A stretch of 29,851 nt of DNA from the NCBI GenBank assembly GCA_023405135.1, contig JAEXYZ010000114.1, positions 1-29,851 of the forward strand. The letters are read 5' to 3'. Every line of letters starts with the position of its first letter. Positions within the stretch are counted from its first letter, which is position 1. Shown piece after piece: positions 1 through 7,650 of the stretch. This stretch comes from Bacillota bacterium (GTDB taxonomy: Bacteria > Bacillota > Bacilli > Bacillales_A > Planococcaceae). The notes below the pieces were generated by a model. It was not told the origin of the DNA, made no database searches, and was given only the letters and a program-made list of their open reading frames with translations. The translations under genes and the position numbers were made by a program.

Positions 1-291
1 AAAAGCTTTCTTTAATATTTCTGTTTCAGATGCTGCAGTAATAAAAATAATATCTGAATTAGGACTATTTGATTTAATATATTCTAAAACGTCAGTCCCT
101 AATTTATCGGGAAAATAAACATCTAATAAAACTAAATGTGGCTTAAAGGAATCAATCCATTCAAATGCTTCTTCAGCATTGAATGCTACCCCAATATTTT
201 TAAAGCCCTCTAATTTCTCAATAAATTTTTGATGGATTTTTGCAATTCTTTTATCATCCTCAACAATCAATACTTCGATAACGTCAGTCAT
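1..291 (-). CDS. Response regulator, CitT/DctR/MalR type, receiver domain (partial)
   Basis: This is the N-terminal 97 residues of a two-component response regulator; the rest lies beyond the left edge. The translation begins MTDVIEVLIVEDDKRIAKIH. It has the acidic pair D12/D13 and the phospho-acceptor Asp57 in LLDVYFPD, followed by the conserved Thr/Ala strand (FITAAS) expected of a receiver domain. The start ATG lies inside the end of the kinase gene (8-base overlap), so the two are translationally coupled. By pairing with a CitA/DcuS-type kinase it should belong to the CitT/DctR/MalR group, which activates di- or tricarboxylate transport genes. The DNA-binding domain is not visible, so the subfamily assignment is inference. 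Confidence 0.85.
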   Translation of the reverse strand, partial: MTDVIEVLIVEDDKRIAKIHQKFIEKLEGFKNIGVAFNAEEAFEWIDSFKPHLVLLDVYFPDKLGTDVLEYIKSNSPNSDIIFITAASETEILKKAF

Positions 292-1891
292 GATTCATCC
301 CCCTTTTTGCAATCACGATTATAAATAGTGCTCCCCCTAGATCACCATTTTCTGTGTAGATTTCTCCGCCTAGTTCCTTAACGCTTTCTTTTACTTTTAA
401 TAGACCAAAACCATGTTGTTCATCTGTTTCATTTTTAGTAGAAATTCTCTTTTCGAAAAGAGATTCCTTAATGTCATCCCCAATCCCAGTACCACTATCT
501 TCAACTTCAAATAAAAGTTCTTGTCCATTATCTAATATTAATATACGAACAATTCGATCTTGTTCCTGAAGATGTTCAACCGCTTCAAAGGCATTTGTAA
601 CTAGATTACCTAAAATCGAAACAAAAAGATGTTTTTGAAGAGTTTTTGGTAAACGTTCAAGTCTGCTATCTTCGTCTATTATTAATTTAACTTTTAATTC
701 TTTTGCTCTATTAAAAAAGCCTATTAAAATTCCACTAATTAAAGGATCCTTTAGTCTTTCAGAAATAAAATGAATTAAACTACCTTGCTCTGCTCGTTCG
801 CTATGTATTAATTCGAGAGCCTCGTCATAATCTTGCAATTGAATTAAGCCTGATAATGTATATAAAAAATTGTTATATTCATGTGTTTGTGCCCGTAATG
901 CTTCCGTATATTTTTTTACTTGTGATAACTCTAACGCTAATCGATCAATTTCAGATTGCAGGCGAAAACTTGATACTGCTCCAACCACTTTCTCTCCATT
1001 TAAAATAGGAATACGATTGACAATTGTTTTTTGTCCACCAATTTCCATCGGTCGATCTAATTGACGTTCTCCAGTAGATAGCACTTCAAACATATGTGAA
1101 TTCGGTATTACATCACGAATATCTTTTCCTATTAGCTGAGTATCGTCATTAAGTGATAATGTTTTATATGCAGCTGAATTAGCAACTGTAATTACACCGT
1201 TCTGATTAACCATAATTATTCCTTCTCGAACAGATTCAATTAGTGCATTTTGCTGTTTCAATAATTCAGCTATTTCAATTGGCTCAAAATTTAACAGTTC
1301 TTTTTTAATTCTCGTTGATAACAAAATAGAAGAGATAATTCCTATGATTATACCAAAAATTACAATCAAGACAATATTATCTAAATATTTCAAAAAAATT
1401 GTATTAATATCTGTCTTTAAATAACCGACAGATACAACACCAATAATTTTTCCATCATGCCCTATTACTGGCGCTTTCCCTCTAATCGCCGGTCCAAGGG
1501 TTCCTGTAGCCTCTGAAATGTATGATAATCCCCTTACTAACGCATCTTCATTATCATCACCTACCATCGCCTGCCCAATTCTTTCTTTTACTGGGTGAGC
1601 ATAACGTATGCCATTTTCATCACCAATTACAACATATTCAGAATTCGTTTCAATACGAATTTCTTCTGCAATTGGCTGAAGTACTTCCGAAGGGTTTTCA
1701 GCATAGAACCCTTCAATAATATCCGTTCTATTTGCAGTTGTTTTTGCAATTTGTAGAGCTTTTAATCCAATTTCATCTTTAATTGCATTGGATAAAATAA
1801 TATAAAATGATATCCCTGTAGCAATAGTGATAAAAAATATAATAAAAATATTGTAAATAAACATTTTAGACTGCATTGTATGAAGTCTCAT
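284..1891 (-). CDS. Sensor histidine kinase, CitA/DcuS/DctS family
   Basis: A 535-residue membrane sensor kinase. Transmembrane segments lie near residues 12-33 and 172-192 and flank an extracellular Cache/PAS-like sensor that carries the family motif around GPAIRGKAPV and GVVSVGY. A cytoplasmic PAS domain follows (about 210-310), then the atypical H-box Q-T-H-E-Y-N-N with phospho-accepting His337, and a HATPase domain with DSGTGIG and GFGL boxes. This architecture is that of sensors for citrate, malate, fumarate or other C4/C6 acids; the ligand is not determinable. A TTG 12 bases upstream extends the frame, but a GGGGG ribosome binding site sits 7 bases before the ATG at 1891, so I chose that ATG. 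The gene overlaps the response-regulator gene by 8 bases. Confidence 0.9.
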   Translation of the reverse strand: MRLHTMQSKMFIYNIFIIFFITIATGISFYIILSNAIKDEIGLKALQIAKTTANRTDIIEGFYAENPSEVLQPIAEEIRIETNSEYVVIGDENGIRYAHPVKERIGQAMVGDDNEDALVRGLSYISEATGTLGPAIRGKAPVIGHDGKIIGVVSVGYLKTDINTIFLKYLDNIVLIVIFGIIIGIISSILLSTRIKKELLNFEPIEIAELLKQQNALIESVREGIIMVNQNGVITVANSAAYKTLSLNDDTQLIGKDIRDVIPNSHMFEVLSTGERQLDRPMEIGGQKTIVNRIPILNGEKVVGAVSSFRLQSEIDRLALELSQVKKYTEALRAQTHEYNNFLYTLSGLIQLQDYDEALELIHSERAEQGSLIHFISERLKDPLISGILIGFFNRAKELKVKLIIDEDSRLERLPKTLQKHLFVSILGNLVTNAFEAVEHLQEQDRIVRILILDNGQELLFEVEDSGTGIGDDIKESLFEKRISTKNETDEQHGFGLLKVKESVKELGGEIYTENGDLGGALFIIVIAKRGMNHD

Positions 1892-1987
1892 CAAATCCCC
1901 CAATATGAAATATAGTAACTATATAACTCATTGTACTAAAAAGTTTGAAAATTAATATATTTCATTTTTCCTCTTTTAAATCTATTC

Positions 1988-2031
1988 TTTAAAATAAAAA
2001 ACTAGTAAAAGTTTATACTCTTACTAGTTTT
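1988..2031 (-). terminator. Rho-independent terminator of the SLH-protein operon
   Basis: Inverted arms at 1997-2007 and 2021-2031 (AAAACTAGTAA and its complement) form an 11-bp stem. Read on the minus strand, a T-rich tract follows. It lies just after the stop of the 2037-3077 gene and would end the long minus-strand operon. Confidence 0.75.
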
Positions 2032-2036
2032 ACAAT

Positions 2037-3077
2037 TCAATCTATTCTTTTTATCATTAATACTAATGCAATAAATCCAACAATTAAAATTGCTGTCACT
2101 ATATAAATCCAAGTGCTTAAGGAATCCTCAGCACTCTGTTCTTTCTCCATCGCATCATCTAACATAGAAGATTCAATGCTATTTGTCTCCAAATTCTTTG
2201 AATTAAACGATTCAGATGAAGAAGTAGTTTCAATAGTTTGAATTTTGGGAGTGAACGGTTCCTCACCAATCACTAAAAATTGTATACCCATTTCTGAAAC
2301 TTCATTTGTAGTCGAATTTGTCTTGCTATCATTTGAATGATTAGAATGATCATCCTTTTCGACAAGATGATGTTTCGAATGTAATCCCTCACTATCTGTC
2401 GCTACATTAGGTCCAAAATACGATTCTGAAACGGATTCGCCTACCCAAACAGATGGATCTACACTATCTGCGATAACACATGGATGCATTCCAAATTCAT
2501 AATCAATACCATCTATTGTCAATATATAAATGTGCACATTGGAACCTTGTACTGTTTGTTTTTTTACTTGTTCAACTGAATCAATGGTTCCTGTTGGACC
2601 TTCTGTAAATCCCGACATATCTAACAACGTATGTCCATCTATATTCGTTTTTACATTTGATGCCACAAATAATGCAAATTGTTCACGGGTCAATGTTTCA
2701 TCGGGATTATCAATTTTCAACTTCGAATGGAAATAGACTTCATTTACTAATTGATATGTTGCATTTCCCGTAATTCTAGTAATAATTCCTTCCTTTAGTG
2801 CAGCTTTAGCTAATTCTTCTGACGTTTCTCCCTGCAATCCGTAATATGAAGCAGTCCATGCAGCTAAATCTTTTGCAGTTAATATTTCATTTGGTTTAAA
2901 TTCATAGTTATCATCCAAATAAGATACAATTCCTAAAGAATACAACAGAACGATTTCATCTGCTGCTTTTGTTAACGCTAAATCTTCAAAGACATTTTTT
3001 TTATTCATAACATGTGCATGGGCTGATGCGCATATTAACATAAAAAACGCAAATAGCATTCCGGTTTTCTTATACAT
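2037..3077 (-). CDS. Secreted, membrane-anchored S-layer-homology protein with His cluster
   Basis: A 346-residue surface protein. It has a signal peptide (residues 1-21, AHA cleavage motif) and two SLH-like units over about 28-150 (for example VFEDLA...ADEIVLLYSLGIV and the LTREQFALFVA stretch). A middle domain of unknown type covers about 155-225, with an H198-P-C200 motif. A low-complexity Ser/Thr/Asn/His linker holds H233, H236, H237, H244 and H247. A C-terminal transmembrane helix (about 322-341) ends in a K-R-rich tail, so the body should face outward while tethered to the membrane. SLH domains usually bind wall polymers. It is the last gene of the Fur-controlled operon, 78 bases after the coiled-coil gene, and has a good AAGGAGAG ribosome binding site. 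Its function is unknown; a metal- or wall-related surface role is inference. Confidence 0.8.
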   Translation of the reverse strand: MYKKTGMLFAFFMLICASAHAHVMNKKNVFEDLALTKAADEIVLLYSLGIVSYLDDNYEFKPNEILTAKDLAAWTASYYGLQGETSEELAKAALKEGIITRITGNATYQLVNEVYFHSKLKIDNPDETLTREQFALFVASNVKTNIDGHTLLDMSGFTEGPTGTIDSVEQVKKQTVQGSNVHIYILTIDGIDYEFGMHPCVIADSVDPSVWVGESVSESYFGPNVATDSEGLHSKHHLVEKDDHSNHSNDSKTNSTTNEVSEMGIQFLVIGEEPFTPKIQTIETTSSSESFNSKNLETNSIESSMLDDAMEKEQSAEDSLSTWIYIVTAILIVGFIALVLMIKRID

Positions 3078-3155
3078 ACTAGCTCTCCTTCTATATTAGT
3101 AAGAGATTGCTCTATAAATTGATCAAGACAACTGAAAAAATTAAAAGTTTGTCTA

Positions 3156-4106
3156 CTATTTTGAATAAAGTTCCAATTTTCCATTACTTTGAATCAAATA
3201 AGGACTTGTTACACCTTCTAATTCATTTAATTTAGCGTATGGAAACTGAATGCTTGGCAATTCTACAAGCAGTTCCTCAGGCAGAAAAAAACCATTATAA
3301 AATCCTGCTTCTATAGTTAGCTTTGCAGCAGTATTTTCTTTATTTTGCAATACTTGACCAAGCAATAGCACATGATTATTTTTAATCTCATATTCGATGT
3401 AGATATGATCACTGCGAAAATAATAGTGGGCTTTACTTTTCTTATTTAACCACTGCTCATTCAATGAATATGGAAGTGATGAAGACTCTTCTACCCAATC
3501 TAATAATTGTGTTGAGACTGTTTCTACATCTGCATTAAAATCATTAATAATATGCTCTTCTACTTCTGATGTCCAATCAATATCTAAATAGTTTGCTATT
3601 ATTTCTAAATCAAGACCTTCTGTTTCTTTTAAATACGTTTCACGAGCCCTTAAACTTTTTTCTATTGCCAGCAATAATTGTTCATGTCCTTCTAATGCTT
3701 GCTTACTGTTTAATAACTGTTGGTACTGTATATAAAGATCATTTAAATCATCCAAATAATCATTCATTTTCGATTCAATAATCCATTGACTTCCTAGCAA
3801 ATCAACTACATCAGAACCTTGATGAATCATGGCATACAAAGTATCGAGTCCTACATCTGAATAGAATTGAAGTTGTTCTACCGCAGCTTCTTGATCCTTT
3901 TTGAATGCTTTTTCCGCTGTAGCTATTTTAGGTGTTAGCTCTTCTATCTCTCTTTTTGTCTCATCCATTTCAGTTTGTAGCTTCTCAATGGTCGTTTTAT
4001 CGTAGACTATCGCTAAAAAGTCAGCAAAAGCACCTGTTAAATGGGCATTGACAGGTAAAGCAATTAACAGGCTAAGAGCGATAATAATAAGCACCTTCTT
4101 ATGCAT
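3156..4106 (-). CDS. Secreted coiled-coil protein, putative partner of the FtsEX-like transporter
   Basis: A 316-residue protein with a signal peptide (cleavage after VNA at residue 21). Residues about 38-75 and 110-170 are rich in charged heptads and predicted coiled coil (for example KLQTEMDETKREIEELTP). The C-terminal part (about 200-316) is beta-rich with no recognised domain. Its start overlaps the end of the FtsX-like gene by 8 bases. FtsX proteins classically work with extracellular coiled-coil partners (EnvC, PcsB, CwlO). By position and topology this protein fits that slot, but it lacks a CHAP, NlpC/P60 or LytM catalytic domain, so it would be an adaptor rather than a hydrolase. I do not recognise a named family. 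Confidence 0.75.
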   Translation of the reverse strand: MHKKVLIIIALSLLIALPVNAHLTGAFADFLAIVYDKTTIEKLQTEMDETKREIEELTPKIATAEKAFKKDQEAAVEQLQFYSDVGLDTLYAMIHQGSDVVDLLGSQWIIESKMNDYLDDLNDLYIQYQQLLNSKQALEGHEQLLLAIEKSLRARETYLKETEGLDLEIIANYLDIDWTSEVEEHIINDFNADVETVSTQLLDWVEESSSLPYSLNEQWLNKKSKAHYYFRSDHIYIEYEIKNNHVLLLGQVLQNKENTAAKLTIEAGFYNGFFLPEELLVELPSIQFPYAKLNELEGVTSPYLIQSNGKLELYSK

Positions 4107-4971
4107 GATTTATCAACTTCCTTGTTGAAATAAAACTTGCCCCCATTGAAATTCCAATAGCTACAAGCACTTGTATAATAATGATTGTAATTAAATCAGC
4201 CGGGGTGAAATGTCCGATATACGGAATGATGTTTTCAATCTGTAAAAAGAAAGAATAAAATATTAATATCGTTGTAGACACAGCTAAAACTGCACCAAAA
4301 ATGCCAATAATACATCCTTCTAATAAAAACTGCATACGCAATAAGTTTGGATGAATACCTAGAAACATTTTCACTTTTAATTCTTTCTTCCGCTGATACA
4401 TAGCTAAATGAAATGTAATATATACCATAACAAATGCTAAAATAACGAACACAATAATCGTAAAAATGCCAAATGTCTCAATTTTACTAATCCAATCTCC
4501 CAGTATTTCCGCCATCTGTTGTGGATAAACTACTTTTTCTATTCCCTTAACCATCTCCAAATTTTCTGCAATAGTCTGCATTTGGGATTTATCTGTTATT
4601 TGAAATTTCACAGCATCTAGACCGCTAACATCGGTAAAAGCATCCAGTAGATGTTCTTTTCCTACAAAAAAGAAAGATAGGTTTTCAATCATTTGTTTGC
4701 CAGTTTCAATTTCCACTTCAGACGTATAGGCTTTCCCTTCTAAAATGGCTGCAATTTCCTGGGCTAAACCATCTTCAACATATACCTTCATTGAGAGCTG
4801 TGATTCTACATATTGGATTGCATCTTCTACAAAAGCTCGTATAAGCAATACTTGTCCTATTAGTATGAGAGCAATAAAGGAAAGAGTAACTGAAGCAATA
4901 ACACTACCGATATTTCTTTTAATTCCAAGTAGTGTATCTTCAAGCATATAGTTAAAATGATGTTTGTTCAT
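4099..4971 (-). CDS. FtsX-like ABC transporter permease
   Basis: A 290-residue integral membrane protein with the FtsX layout. TM1 lies at about residues 23-45, followed by an extracellular domain of roughly 115 residues and then three helices (about 168-195, 215-245 and 260-283). The cytoplasmic segment after TM2 carries the basic RKKELKVKMFLGI stretch typical of the FtsX/MacB coupling helix. FtsX members do not move solutes. They transmit ATPase state across the membrane to extracellular partners. The ATG at 4971 follows a GGTGAT ribosome binding site; an upstream GTG at 4980 lies inside that site and is unlikely. The gene overlaps the ATPase gene by 20 bases. It is probably not the cell-division FtsX, because it sits within a Fur-controlled import operon. 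Confidence 0.82.
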   Translation of the reverse strand: MNKHHFNYMLEDTLLGIKRNIGSVIASVTLSFIALILIGQVLLIRAFVEDAIQYVESQLSMKVYVEDGLAQEIAAILEGKAYTSEVEIETGKQMIENLSFFFVGKEHLLDAFTDVSGLDAVKFQITDKSQMQTIAENLEMVKGIEKVVYPQQMAEILGDWISKIETFGIFTIIVFVILAFVMVYITFHLAMYQRKKELKVKMFLGIHPNLLRMQFLLEGCIIGIFGAVLAVSTTILIFYSFFLQIENIIPYIGHFTPADLITIIIIQVLVAIGISMGASFISTRKLINHA

Positions 4972-5605
4972 AAAGATCACCGTTTTTCATTTCCCATATT
5001 GAAGCATCCGATGCTAACAATTTTTCAGAGTGTGTCACAATTAACATTGTAATATTTTCTTCCATATGTAACTCATATAGTAAAGTGATAATTTCATTAG
5101 CCGTTTGACTATCTAAATTACCAGTTGGTTCATCAGCTAGTATTAAAGATGGTTTATTTAATAAAGCTCGTACAATGGCAACTCGTTGCTGTTGTCCACC
5201 AGATAATTGGGACGGAAAAGCATTGATTTTATCCTTTAACCCAACCCGTTCGAGCAATCGTAGCGTTTCGGCTTCAATTTCATGTTTCGGTTTACCTAAT
5301 ACTTTTCCTGCTAATATGACATTTTCAAAAATAGTTTTTTGTTCAATTAGCTCGTAAGATTGAAAGATTATTCCGATTTGACGACGCAATTGATATTTAG
5401 GTATCTGTGTTATTGGCAAACCGTTTATTTCAATCGTCCCACTATCAGCTTCTATTTCACGATAAAGCAATTTTAATAACGTACTTTTACCGGAACCCGA
5501 ACGACCATGTAAAAAAGCGAACTCTCCCTTTTTTAAGTGGAAAGAAAGGTTATTTAAAACTATCAACTCATCATATTGCTTCGTTACATTGTGCATGCGA
5601 ATCAT
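4952..5605 (-). CDS. FtsE-like ABC transporter ATP-binding protein
   Basis: A 217-residue stand-alone ATPase of the FtsE/LolD/MacB class. Walker A is GRSGSGKST at residues 34-42; the signature is LSGGQQQR; Walker B and its continuation read LILADEPTGNLD; the switch His is in VTHS. Length and the ADEPTGNLD string are typical of ATPases that partner FtsX-type permeases. The frame continues upstream to 5719 without a real start. The ATG at 5605 begins two bases after the stop of the preceding gene and follows an AAGGA site, so it is the likely start. It would energise the FtsX-like permease encoded next. I would not name it ftsE. Confidence 0.88.
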   Translation of the reverse strand: MIRMHNVTKQYDELIVLNNLSFHLKKGEFAFLHGRSGSGKSTLLKLLYREIEADSGTIEINGLPITQIPKYQLRRQIGIIFQSYELIEQKTIFENVILAGKVLGKPKHEIEAETLRLLERVGLKDKINAFPSQLSGGQQQRVAIVRALLNKPSLILADEPTGNLDSQTANEIITLLYELHMEENITMLIVTHSEKLLASDASIWEMKNGDLYEQTSF

Positions 5606-5607
5606 GG

Positions 5608-6216
5608 TTAAATTTGTCCTTCCCTTAACCACGGTAAAAATCCACGTAAAAAGCGCTCTGTCGCCGGCATAAAATAAGAACCAAAATGAAAATCTGGATC
5701 TAATGTTGTAATAACCCAATTTCCCTTTGTATGGACACGATCGATATATAGTACGGCACCACCATCTACTGTTGAGACTAGCACCTCACAATCATTCGTT
5801 GGCCGGTAAACTCCATGTTGATGCCATGTTGCATCTGCTAATGTAATATAATTTTTGAATAAATCATGGTTGTTTCCAGGCAAACGTAAGCCACTGTCTG
5901 CACCGGGTTCTAGCCACCACCAAAAATTTGTTGGACGGAACTCCCAATTGTGCTCAGGTAGCCACTCGCAATGCTGTGGTCCAAGTACTACCACTGTTTT
6001 TCCCTCGTTTGCAAAGTCATAAATTTTCTTTGTATTCTTTTCTAGTAAACTTGTATGACTTTGAGAGGGAATAATTAATACGTCAAACTCGTTTAAAGAT
6101 GTCTTTTCAAATTCAAGCACAGGAATTAATTTATCAATATATTTGCCAAACTCTGATGTTTTATATGTACGAGAATGTTGAGAACTTCCCCCATACATTA
6201 CAGCAATTTTACGCAT
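5608..6216 (-). CDS. GATase1/ThuA-fold-like cytoplasmic protein, copy 2
   Basis: A 202-residue protein with no signal peptide. The alternating strand/helix pattern and phrases such as FDVLIIPSQSH, GKTVVVLGPQH and a C-terminal GNWVITTLDPDFHFGSY segment resemble the class-I glutamine-amidotransferase-like (GATase1/ThuA) fold. No catalytic Cys nucleophile elbow is visible, so amidotransferase activity is doubtful. The middle is unusually rich in Trp and His (WEFRPTNFWWWLEP, WHQHGVYRP). Its C-terminal half shares the pattern DG-x-x-V-x-F/Y-I-D-R with the adjacent upstream gene, suggesting duplication. It overlaps that gene by 8 bases and has an AGGAGTG ribosome binding site. Its role in the import operon is unknown; binding or processing the imported ligand is a guess. 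Confidence 0.65.
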   Translation of the reverse strand: MRKIAVMYGGSSQHSRTYKTSEFGKYIDKLIPVLEFEKTSLNEFDVLIIPSQSHTSLLEKNTKKIYDFANEGKTVVVLGPQHCEWLPEHNWEFRPTNFWWWLEPGADSGLRLPGNNHDLFKNYITLADATWHQHGVYRPTNDCEVLVSTVDGGAVLYIDRVHTKGNWVITTLDPDFHFGSYFMPATERFLRGFLPWLREGQI

Positions 6217-6862
6217 TTAATTTCACTCCTTCCTGCAGTCTTATAAATTCCTCTTGAACCCAATTCATCAATTGAGGAGAAATTCGATTTGTCGTATTTT
6301 CTATTTGTTCACCCATTCGAGCATACTTAAATAAATTCCCACCTGAATGCATGAGAATTGTCCCGTTTGAAGATTGACGATCTATAAATGTAACAGTCTC
6401 TCCATCGGGAAGTGTTAACAATATTTCCGCGCCATCTGGAGACGGATGATGCCCCCTTGCAAAGAATCCTTTAACTCCTCTATTCGTTGTCATATCATCT
6501 TCCAGCACACCTTCAAAAATAGGATGTGGCTTGGCAATTGAAATATTATAATCCCAATGTCCTCTTATTTCTTTTGGAATAAATAATTGCTGACCCGGTA
6601 AAAACTTTGTTATTAAATTACCAAAGAAGCAAACAATTTTTTTAGAATTTAAAAATTGTTCAATAATGTGCCGTTTACCATATAAGAACTCTTGATCAAC
6701 AAAATTTAATAAAATCATGCATTTGTAGGGTGTCAAATCAATCTGTTCTATTTCATACATATCTACTATGTCAAATTGTTCATTATACTCTGGATTATCG
6801 GGGTTTCCTTGAGAAAAAATATTATAGGGATGAATTATAATATAATCTTTTGTCATTTTCAT
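6209..6862 (-). CDS. GATase1/ThuA-fold-like cytoplasmic protein, copy 1
   Basis: A 217-residue soluble protein, apparently a diverged sister of the next gene. It shares a Rossmann-like start, a SKKIVCFFGNL strand (compare GKTVVVLGPQH in its neighbour), a HPIFEGV-type segment, and a C-terminal ETVTFIDRQSSNGTILMHSG segment matching the neighbour's VLYIDR...GNWVITTLD. A GHHP motif lies in the middle. No catalytic triad is obvious. The ATG overlaps the stop of the ATPase gene by one base and follows an AGGAAGG site. The GATase1-like label rests on fold impression and could be wrong. Placement between an importer and an FtsEX-like pair is the main clue to its role. Confidence 0.6.
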   Translation of the reverse strand: MKMTKDYIIIHPYNIFSQGNPDNPEYNEQFDIVDMYEIEQIDLTPYKCMILLNFVDQEFLYGKRHIIEQFLNSKKIVCFFGNLITKFLPGQQLFIPKEIRGHWDYNISIAKPHPIFEGVLEDDMTTNRGVKGFFARGHHPSPDGAEILLTLPDGETVTFIDRQSSNGTILMHSGGNLFKYARMGEQIENTTNRISPQLMNWVQEEFIRLQEGVKLNA

Positions 6863-7650
6863 TATCCTTCCTGTCGTTCTAAAATTAACAATGCTTCAAT
6901 TAAACTTTGCGTAAATGGATGGGTTGGGGAATCAATTACATCTTCAGTCGAACCTTCATCCACAATTTCACCTTCATGTAAAACTATAATTCGATCGCAG
7001 AAATTCTTTGTTAAAGCTATATCATGGGTAATAAACAAATATGAAATGTTATATAGTTCATTCATTTTTTTTAATAACTGAATTAATTCAAGACGCAATG
7101 ATGTATCTAACATTGAGGTTGGTTCATCGGCAATAATTAGTTTTGGTTTACAAACAAAAGCTCTTGCAACTCCGACTCTTTGTCTTTCTCCTCCCGACAG
7201 CTCATGGGGAAAACGATTCAAGTACTTGTCCGAATCCAATGATACAAAGGATAGTGCTTCTTTCACCAATTGCAGTCTTTTTTCTCTTTCCGGCTCAATT
7301 TTTTGTATAATGAGCGGTTCTTCTACGAGTTCATAAATTTTCATACGTGATGAAAGTGATTCATAAGGATCCTGGAAAATCATAGCGATTTGTTTGCAAA
7401 AACTTCTGCGTTTTTTAGCGTTCAACTGAGTTAATTCAACTGAGTTGAAAAAAATTTGTCCTGAACTGGGCGCTTCTAATCCCGCAATGATTTTACCAAT
7501 GGTACTTTTCCCTGCCCCAGACGCACCAATTAATCCTAAAATTTCCCCTTCTTCCATAGAAAAGGAAAGGTTTTTTAATACAGCGTGTGCATCTTTTTTT
7601 GTATGTCTATACACTTTTACTAAGTTTTGAATATTAACCAATGTATTCAT
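6862..7650 (-). CDS. Peptide/nickel-type ABC transporter ATP-binding protein (DppF/OppF/NikE class)
   Basis: A 262-residue ABC ATPase. Walker A is GASGAGKST, the signature is LSGGERQR, Walker B is LIIADEPTS, and the switch is FITHD. The C-terminal SPTHPFTQSLIEALL stretch matches the family-specific tail of oligopeptide/dipeptide/nickel importers (oligo_HPY region). It should form a heterodimer with the ATPase domain of the fusion protein encoded immediately before it, whose stop lies 16 bases inside this gene. Together they would power uptake through the DppB- and DppC-type membrane domains. Substrate type cannot be told from the ATPase. Confidence 0.9.
   Translation of the reverse strand: MNTLVNIQNLVKVYRHTKKDAHAVLKNLSFSMEEGEILGLIGASGAGKSTIGKIIAGLEAPSSGQIFFNSVELTQLNAKKRRSFCKQIAMIFQDPYESLSSRMKIYELVEEPLIIQKIEPEREKRLQLVKEALSFVSLDSDKYLNRFPHELSGGERQRVGVARAFVCKPKLIIADEPTSMLDTSLRLELIQLLKKMNELYNISYLFITHDIALTKNFCDRIIVLHEGEIVDEGSTEDVIDSPTHPFTQSLIEALLILERQEG

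Noticed and set aside
1892..1903. Upstream TTG as start of the sensor kinase
   Set aside because: It lies within the ribosome binding region of the ATG at 1891 and has no site of its own.
3156..4106. PcsB/CwlO-type peptidoglycan hydrolase
   Set aside because: The coiled coil fits, but no CHAP, NlpC/P60 or LytM catalytic motif is present in the C-terminal part.
4099..5605. The cell-division ftsEX genes
   Set aside because: The families match, but placement inside a Fur-controlled import operon and the absence of cell-wall hydrolase neighbours argue for a specialised paralogue.
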